The notes below the pieces were generated by a model. The model had not been told where the DNA came from. It saw only the letters and a program-made list of their open reading frames with translations, and ran no database searches. A program made the translations under genes and the position numbers. 64,000 bases of DNA from Trichoplusia ni (lineage: Eukaryota; Arthropoda; Insecta; Lepidoptera; Noctuidae), in NCBI RefSeq assembly GCF_003590095.1, contig NC_039483.1, positions 15,376,001 through 15,440,000 on the forward strand, read 5' to 3'. Shown here one piece after another: positions 28,710 to 39,338 of this stretch (positions are counted from its first letter, which is position 1; each line of letters starts with the position of its first letter).

Positions 28710-31700
28710 ATGAATAGTGAAAAGCGAAACTCTCGAGGAAGAGGCCGGGGTCGTGGTCGGGGCCGGGGACGCGGTAGGGGCAGAGGCCGAGGGAAAAAAG
28801 TCCCGAAAGTGATGTCCAGTGATGAGGAAGAATGTTCTGTGGAAGAGACTTCTCAGGAGCAAGAAGAGAGCGTCGTTGAAGAAGCTAAGGAGGAACCAGA
28901 ACCTACCGAACCAGCTAAACGTAATATGACTTTGTTTTTTTATCTATCTTAATTTTGCCTCTTAAAACTTGTATTCTGACCATCATGATTATACAAATCT
29001 TTATAAGCCTGTGACCTCATTCACATGTTAAGACAGGCCAGAAATTGTTATAATACACAGGCATAAATCTACAATAGGCAAATAGATTCTTTCAAATTTG
29101 CCATTGATCCTTCACATCAACAATATTCTGTACTAATGTAAACTAAAGATGTATGATTATAAACTAAAAAGCTTCTGAGTGTTGAAATAAGATGTAATAG
29201 CTTGTTTTCATTCTAAAACATTATAGCGAATCTAAAAGTTGCAACGTGACAACAACATATTTGTAAATAAGAAACAGTAATGAAAAACAAACAGGTTTAT
29301 TACTGCAACCCTAACAAAGTGGCACAAAATTTTATACATTTAACCGTCTAATCAAAAATGAGCAGGCATTTCTTATAAATTACAGTTTCTAATTAAATCT
29401 GGTGAGATTTGAAAAGAAACCAACATAGCTTGAGAAAATAATATACAAGTGTTGACTGTTAATCATATGTAAATTCAATAAGCAGTTCAAACATTTGAAG
29501 CTTCTATCATATTAGTACCTCTAAACTAGGACCATACTTGTTTTTATTGATCAATTATATCTTCCAGATTTTACTCATCCTGAAAATTAGTACATGTAAA
29601 ATCTGTAATCTGCAACTTTTTTATTTCAACTAATTTACACATGAAAACTTATATTATGTGTACTTGGCAGATTCATGGCATTAACAATATGTAGATTTGT
29701 ACTATGCCCAATGAAACATACCTATTGCATCTATTGCTATGATAATGTTCATAATATATGTATAAAATATAGTTTTGTTGATTTTTAAAGTTACATGCAT
29801 GATAATGTAAAGCACACATGATTGATAGAGTTAAAATATAGCACTAGTTATGTTACCAATAATTTAAAGTTTTACAAGGATCATGGTATATAAGGCTATG
29901 ACATCACCACAGCACAACACAGAGAGATGGAAACAGCTGTTAATTAAATGATCACAACAATTTTCTTTTTAACAATCCCTTTATTTTGGACACATCTTAA
30001 AATCTCACTGTGTTCGGTAGATTAGGTATTACATAATTGAATAAACAAACACATAGTAAATAACATACAGAATTCTAAGATTTGAATAACAAATAAATAA
30101 TGGTACCAACTAAAAATACACAACTTATAAGACACCAGAAAGTCAAGTATCTAAAAGCTCTTTAAATAATCAGTTGGACATGGAATATTATCATGTTAGT
30201 GATTATTTTTATCAGTTATCAAGGAGATATGGTGTAGAGTTCCATATTCTTGTCAAATGATCCATAACTAAACACAAATGTTGTTGTTGTGAAAGTGTAG
30301 CAAAAGTGAATGTTTAATGTGTAAAAGAAGTCAGTTCCCTTTATGTTTTCTCAACATACTCTTCTCCCTCTCTTTCTCAACTACTTGATACTTATAGCTT
30401 ACTTGCTGTGAAACCTAGTGCTATTTATGTTATTAACCTTGAATATAATAATTGGGTAAAAGCTTTCATCTCATTTACAGGATAAATATTAATGAAGAAA
30501 AACAGCTAATGATTGGCAATTTCTTTTATAAATACTTTTATTTACTAGTAATGTTTCATATGAACATATAACCTAATGCTTTAGCAATAAATACAATAAG
30601 TATTTCCTCTACTTACAAGATATTTTGTCCTCTGCTTTCACAGTGGAAGTCCCATCGGACATTTCCCAGTTAGAAGCTCCGGTGTTCACGACACTACAGC
30701 GAGGGCCTCCAGAACCGATGCTGAGGCTTGACTGGAGTCACCGCGCCACCCTCATCGGCGAGAAGGTCCTCAACCCCATGATATATTGCTGTGATATATG
30801 CTCGAAGCCTATACTCATATATGGACGAATGGTGAGTTTGTACTATTTTTTTTACTTAATCGTAAATGTTTTAAAAGATATTTACTAAGTGTGTATACAA
30901 AGTATAATAAATTACATTTTGATTGTCTGAAAACAGACGCAAACATGTTTAATCTTATTGCTTTTGTTTCAGATACCATGTAAACATGTGTTTTGTCTGT
31001 CATGTGCTAGAGCTGAGCACACACACTGCCCAAGATGTAGAGAAAAGGTAATTGATTTGTCTATTTACAAACATAGTAAATATTAAAAGAGTCGGATAAA
31101 ACCTTAGGTTCTTCCGAATTTATTCGAAATAATACCACCCGGTTATTATCCCTTGCTCGAAGAGGTAACAAACATACAAACATTGTGATAAACGCACATT
31201 CTTCCTCATTTATAATATTAGTGTTAGTAAGAAATCAAAACATAACACTAAACTTTAATTTCCTTTTTCTTTATTCTAGGTTCTAAGAGTTGAACAAACT
31301 GGATTAGGCACAGTATTTATGTGCACCCACTCAGGGACGAGATATGGCAACACAGGCTGTAGAAGAACTTATTTATCACAGGTAAATTCTGACTATATTC
31401 ATCAATAACAACATTTAACTGAGTGCGATTCTAAAATGTCTATTTGTCTCTCTATATAATGCCTTTTTCAATTATGAAGACAGCCAGCTTAACTCCTAAA
31501 AGCATCGATTTGCTGAGTGTCTACTCACCGCTGTGCATCCTCCTTCAGTACTGCTAACGAAAAAATGATTATAATTTAATGAATTTATTAGTCTTGATGT
31601 TTATTATACATCTGTATTATTTTTCAGAGAGATCTACAAGCTCACATCAACCACAGACACGTCTCTTCAGGGGCAGTTGAAAACAAACCTGAACCGGAAC

Positions 31701-34700
31701 CGTCGTCAAGTGCCGTTGCTATTGTTAAACCGTTACCTGTAAGTTATACTGTTAGAAGTTACATTCTTGGTTTAGTAAAAAAAGGTATTTTTGTACTTTG
31801 TAATCATGAGCACTGCTGGCAACATTAATGAAGAATGCCATGTTTATTTTTTAAATTAATTTTATGGCCAAAAATCGCAAAAGATTGAGAGGTCTAGAAG
31901 AGAAATAAGGCCTTTGTGTAGCAGTGGGATCATAAACGGGGAATATATAAAAAAATCTTCACTTACAAGGCTCTAAAATATGATCTCTTATTATTTTTTC
32001 GTAGGAAACTATGTTGCTGTACAACAGTATTTTAAGTTTTACTAACTGAAGGTCAAATTTATCAGCTAGGCCACACTAACTACGTGATAATTGTAATTGC
32101 AGCAGCTGTCAGCGTCTGCCAACGACCCCCGCGGCGGTCACGCACACCCCCACAGCCACGCGCACGCGGCGGGCGAGCGGCCGCGCGCCAGGACCAACCT
32201 CATCACTGTGCCCATACAGGACCAGACCGACAACCAACACTACTACAACTATTACCCTGTATGTACTCAATACTCAATACTATATTGCTTCCATAATGTA
32301 GTTTTTTTTTTTTATTCTTTTTTTTTTTTTTTTTGGACTTTTATACTACATGTATATGTCAGTCCGGTTAATCTTATTCGCTAATTACTTACTAAGTAGC
32401 TTAACTTATGATGCCAATAGATTAAACAAAAGACAAGCTTCTTCACTGTTAGGTTTTGATAGTAAGGAATTCATGATTCCGACTTGCAATATATCCACAT
32501 CAAATTTTTCAAATAGTTCCTTTCTCTCCGCATGGAACTGAACACATTCCATCAACAAATGGTAAGTATCATCTATTACACCACAAGTATCACAGTTAGG
32601 GGAAGGAGCTTTCCCCATTAAGAAGGCAAATTTGTTTGATGGGATATGTCCGGTCCTGATTCTGTGCGCTATAGTAATCAGTTTCCTACTCAGCTGGCTA
32701 TATGTACACCACGGTATACGAGGAGGCTGACATTGGATAGTTTTATACCATAAACCCTTTTCCAACGATCTCTGATCGAAATACTCTTTCCATAAATCAT
32801 AACACTGTCCATTGTATTTCGTTAATATTTCTGAATAATATGGTTTCACATATATTTCTTGTCCTTCTGTACTTCCAATTTTCGCCAATCTATCCGCCTC
32901 CTCATTACCACGTATCCCAATGTGCGAAGGAACCCATTGCAACCTCAGATCCACTCCTTTCTCCGCTAGTTCTTCAATTTTAGAGAGTATCTCGTATGCT
33001 ATCGGTGTACCTCTGCGACCAGAGGCGCATCGAGCTATATGATATAACGCACTCTTGCTGTCTGAACATATAACAGCTCTATTTTCAGAAATGGTTTTGA
33101 TATATGATAGTGCTTCTGAGATTGCAATGAGCTCCAACGACATGATACACACATTTCCAATTACTTTAAAGCATCCATTAGAATTTTCTTGCGAGCGAAC
33201 GTAAAATGCAGAACCCCTACCTTTCTTGCTCTTAGATCCATCTGTGTAAATTACTACCCAATCAGCATATTTCTCTATTAATTCTTTCATTACAGTGTGT
33301 TTCAACAGATTTAATTCGTAACAATCTTTAGCTCGATGCATACTGTCCAAATCTACCGAGACTATGTTATTCGTGTCAATGTAAGAGACCCACGTTTTTA
33401 AGGTATACATCTCTAATGGAGAGGATGAGGCCACTTGTACATCTTTAATTTCATTTAAAACATTTACAAGTAATGGAATCTTTTTCCGTGTCCAATAGCT
33501 GTTGTTAATAAACATATTTAATTCTTTTAATAATTTGATTGTTACATTATTAGTCCAAGATAGGGATTTTAAACAATATTTGTAGGCTAGGAATTTTCTT
33601 CTTATGTGCAATGGTGGAATACATAGCTCACTCTCCATGGTGTGGATCGGCGTAGATTTTATAAAACCACCTATAATTCTCAGTGCCTGATTCTGTACTT
33701 TCTGTAATTTATATAAATGTGAACTCGCACTGTTGTCGTAAATAAAACAACTGTAGTCTATACGACTCCTGACTATCGCTATATATATTCTGCGTAAATG
33801 TTTGGGGTGTATACCCCAAGAAGTACCTGCTAGAACTTTGAGTATATTTAAGTATTTCTGTGACTTTCTGACTACCTCATTAACATGACGTCCCCATCGT
33901 AGCGATCTGTCTAGCCATAACCCTAAATATTTGTAGCTGTCTACTAATTCTAAAGCACTATTGTTTATTTTCAATGTAATATTTTGTCTCCTAAATCCCC
34001 TACTAAAAATACATAGTTTTGATTTACTATTCGACAAACGCAATCCTAATTCAGCTAGACAAGATGAAAATATGTCTAATGTTTCTTGTAATTTAGTTGT
34101 ACTTTCTGAGAGATTTTTGTCTGTACTATACAAGACAAAATCATCAGCGTACTGACACATATGTACATTGTTAGTTTTTGAGAATAATTTAAATGTTACA
34201 ACGTTAAATAATATTGGTGATATAGGGTCACCCTGGGCTAATCCTAAACTTGTATATCTAATCATAGTGTCATCTTCATTAGATTCATCAATAATTTTAA
34301 GATGTCTTTCATTCAAAAAAGTCCATAAATATGAACATATTTTGTTACCGATACCTATTTCATTCAATATCGATATCATTTTATTAATTAATACATTATT
34401 GTATGCACTTTCAACATCTATAAAACACGCGATTGTTGCATAACTTTTCGAGAAACCTAATTGAATTTGTGTGGTCAATCTCGTTAAACAGTCTTGACAT
34501 GATTGCCCTCTTCTAAAACCCGACGTATATGGAGACAAAATATTATTTTTCTCTATAAACCATTCAATGCGTTTAGTCAGTATGGAGTGAAGAATCTTAC
34601 ACAAGCATGATATTAAGCAGATAGGCCTTAACTTTGGATTGCTGTCGCTGGTTGTAGCTGGTTTTGGAATAGGCATCAGTACTATGTCACGCCACTGTAC

Positions 34701-37700
34701 GGGTACGGTACTAGAATTTAAAATATCATTATACAAATTCACCAAAAATATTTTTCCCTTGGTTGGTAAATTAAAGATCATTGAATAAGAAACCCGTCCT
34801 CACCAGGTGCTGTATCCTTAGTCTTGAGTGAATTACACAGTTCATGTAATGTAACCGGGAGTTCCAACTCTACGTTGAATGAATTAAATGTTGGTTTCTC
34901 ATAGCATACATAATCAGGAGCCAGATCACGGATTAGAGATACTTTCTGGTCCCTTGACGGGTATGATTTAGCCGAGCTACACCCTTTCAACCATCTCATT
35001 CGTTTCCACATTTCTGATACCGTTGTTGACTCATCAATGCTTGTGTAAAAATTACGACGCTCATTTAATCTGGCTTTACTAATAGCTTTCTTAGCGATTG
35101 TTGTCTTTTCTTCTAGAATGTTTAAATTGAAGGGGGTAGGATTTGACCTAAAATTACTTAGAGCCAACCTCCTTTCGGCTACTAATTTAGAGAGTGTTTC
35201 ATTCCAGTAAGACTTTGGTTGGAAACCCGGTTTATAATGCGTGAATTGTTTTGTATACGGTATATATTTATCAGCTGCGTTATTAATAATGTTAATGAAA
35301 TAATCATAATTTTGTTGAGCATTTAACTCTCTACAGTATGGTAAAATAGCTTCTTCTATAGTTTTTGTATATCCTTTCCAATTGGCTGATTTATATTTAC
35401 GTTTTTTACCTATACATATAGCTTCCCTATAGATACTTTTAATTTTAATACACATATGATCACTGCCCAAATTTTCGCTCAATACATGCCATTCAAATTT
35501 ACAAGCTAAATCTGTGGAAGCAAATGTAATATCAGGGGACGTTTTTTGTAAATAACCATTTACCATCTTAATTCGCGTGTGCTCACCTGCCCCTTTGTTA
35601 AGCGAGATGTATCCCGCATCCAAAGCAGCATCAAAAACCATCGTACCTCTTGTATCTGATTTACATGACCAATTATGGTGATGTGCATTGAAGTCACCAG
35701 CTATTAGACATTTACTAGTATATTTCGTGAATATCAAATCCCAATCCGACTGAACAGTATGCACCGAGGAAGGACAATATATCAAGATAATATTCTTAAT
35801 CTCTTTACAATTTAAAAGTTTAACACATTTTATTTCTATTCCTGAATTACTATGATTTAAAGTTTCTAACTGAACTCTAATTGATTTGTGTATTACAATG
35901 GCGACTCCCCCATATGAATCGCTTCGGTCATTCCTAAAGATATTATATCCACTTATATTTAATGATGAGTCAGGTTCCAACCAAGTCTCTGATATTAAAG
36001 CAATATAAATGTTCTCTTGACTTAATAAAGCTTGAAATTCTGAAATTTTAGGTCTCAAACTCTGGGCATTCCACTGCAATATGTTTATGAAATAAGAACT
36101 GTTATTAAAATTATTATCCATTAGTGGAGAACGAAAGTATACGATTTAAAATATCTTTACCATTTATTATTTTTAAACATAGTGCAATGAAATCCCGAAC
36201 AATTATGTTGATAATTAATCCCAGCTTATCAGAAAAGCTATTTCTCGACATACATATATCCTTAATTTTTTTATATAGTCCATACCAATATTCTTTGCAT
36301 TCACCTGGTTGCCTTTGTTTATCCTCTTTGTTATTGGTGTTTTCAGCCTCACTTATATTTGTTTGTGAATGTTCCTGTCCATACGATCCTGTTTTCGTTT
36401 TTTTTTCTTCGTGATTTCTTCTTTTTTGGTTTTTCAGACTGCGTATTAGTTTTATTATCTAATTTCTGGCTGTCTTCTGTTTCAGATTCCTCCGATGCAC
36501 TCATTTCTTCATGTATAACGGCTTCTGTAACAACCACTTCTCTATATGTTCTTCTTGGTTCTGTGTCCTGAGTCCATTCTGTTTGTGGCAACTGTTTATT
36601 TGTTTCATTATTCATAACAGCATCCACATTATGTGTTGTATTATTTTCCTGTATTTTTCTTTCGGTTTTATATATTTCTAATCCTTCCCGATAGCTGCAG
36701 TTCTTTTCTGACATAATTCTTCTAATTTCTTTTTCTTTCAAGAAAATAGGGCATCTTTTATTCATTGCCATATGTGGACCTTTGCAGTTTATACATTGAA
36801 AATTAGTTGTCTCACAGTTTGCGTGATTATTTCCACACTTAGGGCATATGATCTTTTTTGAAGGACATGTTCTAGAAAGGTGTCCATATCGCCAACATAT
36901 TGAACATTGGGATACAGGGAAAATATAGGGTTCAACTTGAAATCTGCACCCAAAACCATATACATATGACGGTAGATTGTGATTTTTAAAACATAGGCGA
37001 ATTGTTTCAGAATTTACCCATTTACCATCGCTATCCTGTCTTTTTAATCGTTTTGCAGATATGATCTCAAAATCACACCTAAGGTTTTCTAATATTTCTT
37101 TATCTTCTATTTCTAAGTCCACCTGTCTCAGTAAACCATAGCATAACGATGATTCACCTACTATATTGACATTATATTCCAAGTTGGCTAATAATTTCTC
37201 ACAATTTAACATCTTCACTGCATTTTCTTTTTGTCAAAATATATTAAGGCCCTATAAGGGTTTTTGTATACTAATTTAATTATGTTTCCTAAATTATGAG
37301 ATCTCAAAAGTTTCGCCATCCCAAATTGCCTCGGTAATGTTTCTTTGGCCGTAATACACACAATGTGGGTTTCACACTATTATTCGAAAATCTCAATTGC
37401 AAGTCTTCAAAATTTTTTGAATTTCTTCGTGTTGGTCGTTTACTCCCACGTTTTATGGTTATGAAACCGTCATCACCTTCAATTACTTCTTCGTCATCTT
37501 CCTGTCTACTTCTTTTCTCCGGTAATACTTGTTGCTCTCTACTTAACTCCGTATTTTTCTCTTTCTCCATCCTATTAACTTGTTGCTCGCTCTCCATTTC
37601 AAGATCCTCTTCCACCATCTCACTTCCACTTGAGTCACAAAATTCTACATTTTCACTCATCAAGTAGCATTAATTAATAAAAATGAGGGTAAGCGCAAAT

Positions 37701-38917
37701 AGTTACAATCGCGTAAGCGTCAACTGCTCGCTCGACCGCTCGCTACGACTGCGCGCGCGCAACTGTTCCATAATGTAGTTACAGGTGGTAATTTTAGATA
37801 CAATGAACAATTATGGACCCCGTAGGGCACATCAATATGGTAGGAGAGAGGAAGAGCTCTGTTTTATACTTTATTCATTATTTGACCGACGACCTGGTGA
37901 AAGCTGCTAGGTCTCGTTGGATGCAGCTGGCAATGAACCGGCCGCGCTGGAGAACGTATGGAGAGGCCTGTAGACGCCTATAGGCTGAGATGATGTATTT
38001 TGTATTGTTTTAATTTCAAATTTAGTTAGTATGTCTTACTTGAAAATAAATAAATACCAGCCTATATATATGCCACTGCTGGGCACAGGCCTCTTCCCGT
38101 ATAATAATATAGAATATAATTTTGAATTAGTTCAGAGATTATTCTTGGAATGGTTCCTCTAAATTTAATTTTTGCAGGTTCCTTGCTTTTGCAAGTATTG
38201 TTGCAGTTATATTAACTTTTGTTTCGCTACAGCTAAATTCTTAGTAATAATAAAACTAAGGAGATTGTGATCTAATAACTACTAAACTTCAGATCTGCCC
38301 TTTAAAAATATATTACTAAACTATATGACAATGGCAATGCTATAAAAGAATGTTTGTCCATAGCCACCGTCAGGCCCGGTGGCCCCGCCGTCGGTGGCAG
38401 TACTGGCGCACAGTATGAGCGTCCCGCCGCCCACGTACTACGCGCCCGCGCCGCCGTACTCCGCGCCACCCACCTACGGACAACCCGGTCAGTTACACTA
38501 AGTATTCATATTTGTTCTCCAGCATATGGTATTTTATTGCTGGGCGAAGGTTATCATCAAATCCTTCTACAATTATATTCTAGAGCTACTTCAAACTAGT
38601 CTCGTACTTTCAATTTATCCCACTACTGATCACTTGTTATTGATACATTTAGAAGGACCGTTTATAGGTCTTTGATTTAAATTTATAGTTTTTGGTATTG
38701 CTCGAACATAATTGACTTTGAAACGCCTTAAAAATGTCGTGTGTCGCCTTACATTTGAGCATACGGTTGTACCGCAGCGGGCGGCAGCCTGCCGTCGAGC
38801 GCGTCGGGGCTGGCGGCGGGGCTGGCGGGGCTGGGCGGCGAGGCGCGCTGGGCGGAGGGCTACAGCCCCGCGCTGCCCGTGCCGCAGTGGCCCGCGCAGC
38901 ACCACTACTACAGGTAG
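28710..38917 (+). CDS. Hakai: E3 ubiquitin ligase Hakai (CBLL1 family)
   Basis: Eight coding exons join in phase: 28710-28920, 30644-30831, 30973-31047, 31280-31381, 31628-31738, 32103-32258, 38364-38487 and 38778-38917, giving 1107 nt and 368 residues. The protein opens with a glycine-arginine repeat (about residues 9-29) and an acidic stretch. The RING follows at about 119-155 (CCDIC, PCKHVFCLSC, CPRC), then the C2H2-like part typical of the Hakai HYB domain (about 173-207, ending LQAHINHRH), then a His/Pro/Tyr-rich disordered tail (SHAHAAGERP, PPPTYYAPAPPYSAP, QHHYY). In animals Hakai is a RING E3 ligase that targets phosphotyrosine proteins. In Drosophila it is a core member of the nuclear m6A methyltransferase complex acting in Sxl splicing. 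Intron 6 is 6.1 kb because it holds an antisense LINE and other repeat fragments. The start is the first ATG of an uninterrupted frame with good codon bias. Identification is firm; untranslated exons are not placed. Confidence 0.93.
31884..31945 (+). repeat. short LINE-tail-like repeat fragment in Hakai intron 5
   Basis: The string aaggcctttgtgtagcagtg followed by ggat resembles the very common lepidopteran 'gaggcctttgcccagcagtgggac' retrotransposon-tail motif. A fragment of the same motif in opposite orientation lies at 38057-38100 in intron 6. Confidence 0.5.
32289..32303. repeat. target site duplication, 3' side of LINE
   Basis: The 15 bases ttccataatgtagtt occur here, directly before the poly(T) run, and identically at 37766-37780 just beyond the 5' end of the LINE. 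The last two T may belong to the poly(T), so the certain duplication is 13 bp. Confidence 0.93.
32302..32336 (-). other. poly(A) tail of the LINE (poly(T) on plus strand)
   Basis: About 35 bases of almost pure T on the plus strand, interrupted once by attc so that the minus strand reads as a poly(A) tail containing GAATAAA. It abuts the target site duplication, as expected from target-primed reverse transcription. Confidence 0.88.
32406..36121 (-). pseudogene. LINE ORF2: AP endonuclease, reverse transcriptase, RNase H, broken by one frameshift
   Basis: Two frames abut: 36121-34778 (447 codons) and 34781-32406 (791 codons). The first holds the AP endonuclease with its usual motifs in order: LQWNAQSLRP, LISETWLEP, AGDFNAHHHNW, PDITFASTDL and LGSDHMCIKI. 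It ends in the first reverse transcriptase block (APGEDGF). The second resumes there and holds GLAQGDPISPILFNVV, the YADDF catalytic box, then RNase H with its acidic residues (IYTDGSKS, ISEALSYI, VICSDSKSALYHI, IRGNEEADRLAK), and a late CX2C...H...C motif (CDTCG to MEC). The break at about 34780-34795 is consistent with the loss of one base inside the reverse transcriptase domain, so the copy would not make a working enzyme. All catalytic motifs are otherwise intact, which suggests a fairly recent insertion. Confidence 0.92.
36349..37663 (-). pseudogene. LINE ORF1: gag-like RNA-binding protein, broken by two frameshifts
   Basis: The N-terminal part (37663-37304) is acidic and ends at LGWRNF; the C-terminal part is open from about 37233 to 36349. 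Between them the third frame on the same strand carries the linking segment (LLRSHNLGNII, KNPYRALIYF at about 37312-37230), so two frameshifts separate the three pieces. The C-terminal part has three zinc knuckles: CSICWRYGHLSRTC (a CX2CX4HX4C), CPKCGNNHANC, and CINCKGPHMAMNKRC. It ends in a Lys/Arg-rich tail (KKKKSRRKK). In this class ORF1 packages the element RNA. A GTG-initiated start at 37218 is not needed if the frameshift reading is right. Confidence 0.85.
37664..37765 (-). promoter_or_regulatory. LINE 5' untranslated region and likely internal promoter
   Basis: About 100 bases between the target site duplication and ORF1 are much richer in CpG than anything nearby, with a run of alternating GC. 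The minus strand starts CAGTT, close to the initiator-type start seen in related LINEs. The presence of this segment shows that the element is not 5'-truncated. Promoter function is inferred. Confidence 0.6.
37766..37780. repeat. target site duplication, 5' side of LINE
   Basis: Identical to 32289-32303 (ttccataatgtagtt). The sequence right after it (acaggtggtaattttag) is the original continuation of Hakai intron 6. Confidence 0.93.
37885..37983 (+). mobile_element. C-terminal remnant of an RTE-like LINE reverse transcriptase protein
   Basis: Reading from 37885 gives TDDLVKAARSRWMQLAMNR, then PRWRTYGEACRRL and a stop at 37981. The spacing W..A...R..W...GEA is the characteristic end of endonuclease/reverse-transcriptase proteins of RTE-type LINEs, which I recognise in lepidopteran genomes. 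Only the last 30 or so codons and perhaps a short 3' untranslated part remain. It lies 105 bases beyond the I-type LINE, in Hakai intron 6. Confidence 0.6.
38057..38100 (-). repeat. LINE-tail-like repeat fragment in Hakai intron 6
   Basis: Contains ccactgctgggcacaggcct followed by ctt, the reverse complement of the common lepidopteran 'gaggcctgtgcccagcagtgg' tail motif. It is the inverted counterpart of the fragment at 31884-31945. Confidence 0.6.
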
Positions 38918-39259
38918 CGCCGTGCGCAACACGCGAGGGACACCTGCTAGGCGCGCCAGCGACGGGTCTGTGACTACCTTACAAACTAGTGACTGTGAAA
39001 GTTACAATTGTTTCAAACGAGGACCTATAAGCAGTTTGTACTGTAGTACTGAGAACTGTAGGCAGCATATTATTATAACTTTGTAGTAACACATATATGT
39101 AAGTTATGGATATTTGCCACTAGAGGTCAGTGGCATAACTGCACTTGCTACATATCCATCCGTTCATGGACCATCAGCTGTTTCATATGAATTTATAGTC
39201 AGCTACTATAAGTAATAAACTAGCAATTGTTGTAAATTACTACTGGCTTCTTACTTGAA

Positions 39260-39338
39260 AAGCCTTGTATCCACTTGAGCATGCTCGGGCGAATAAGCGG
39301 CTCATTTGGCCGAACATGCTCAAGTGGATACGAGGCTT
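39260..39338 (+). repeat. near-perfect inverted repeat (hairpin), arms about 29-32 nt
   Basis: Bases 39260-39283 pair with 39315-39338 over 24 consecutive positions, with a single T:G (a wobble pair in RNA). After one C:A mismatch the pairing resumes for four bases, then continues more weakly toward a loop of about 15-19 bases. The shared core is tccacttgagcatg. It lies 340 bases after the Hakai stop codon. It may be a precursor-like RNA hairpin in the 3' untranslated region or a recent inverted duplication. Confidence 0.85.

Larger units (their letters stand above)
32302..37765 (-). mobile_element. full-length, inactive LINE with RNase H (I-type clade)
   Basis: This is a non-LTR retrotransposon of about 5.46 kb inserted antisense to Hakai in its intron 6. 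On the minus strand the order is: a CpG-rich 5' untranslated segment starting CAGTTGCGCG (37765-37664), ORF1 with three zinc knuckles, a 227-nt spacer, ORF2 with endonuclease, reverse transcriptase and RNase H, a short 3' untranslated segment, and an A-rich tail (the T-rich run at about 32302-32334). A 15-bp target site duplication flanks it. The combination of a gag-like ORF1 with CCHC knuckles, an APE endonuclease and an RNase H after the reverse transcriptase points to the I superfamily rather than Jockey, RTE or CR1; the exact clade needs a tree. Frameshifts in both ORFs make this copy non-autonomous. Confidence 0.92.

Noticed and set aside
34776..34796. Programmed -1 frameshifting in LINE ORF2
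   Set aside because: The local sequence does not form a canonical slippery heptamer in the correct phase.
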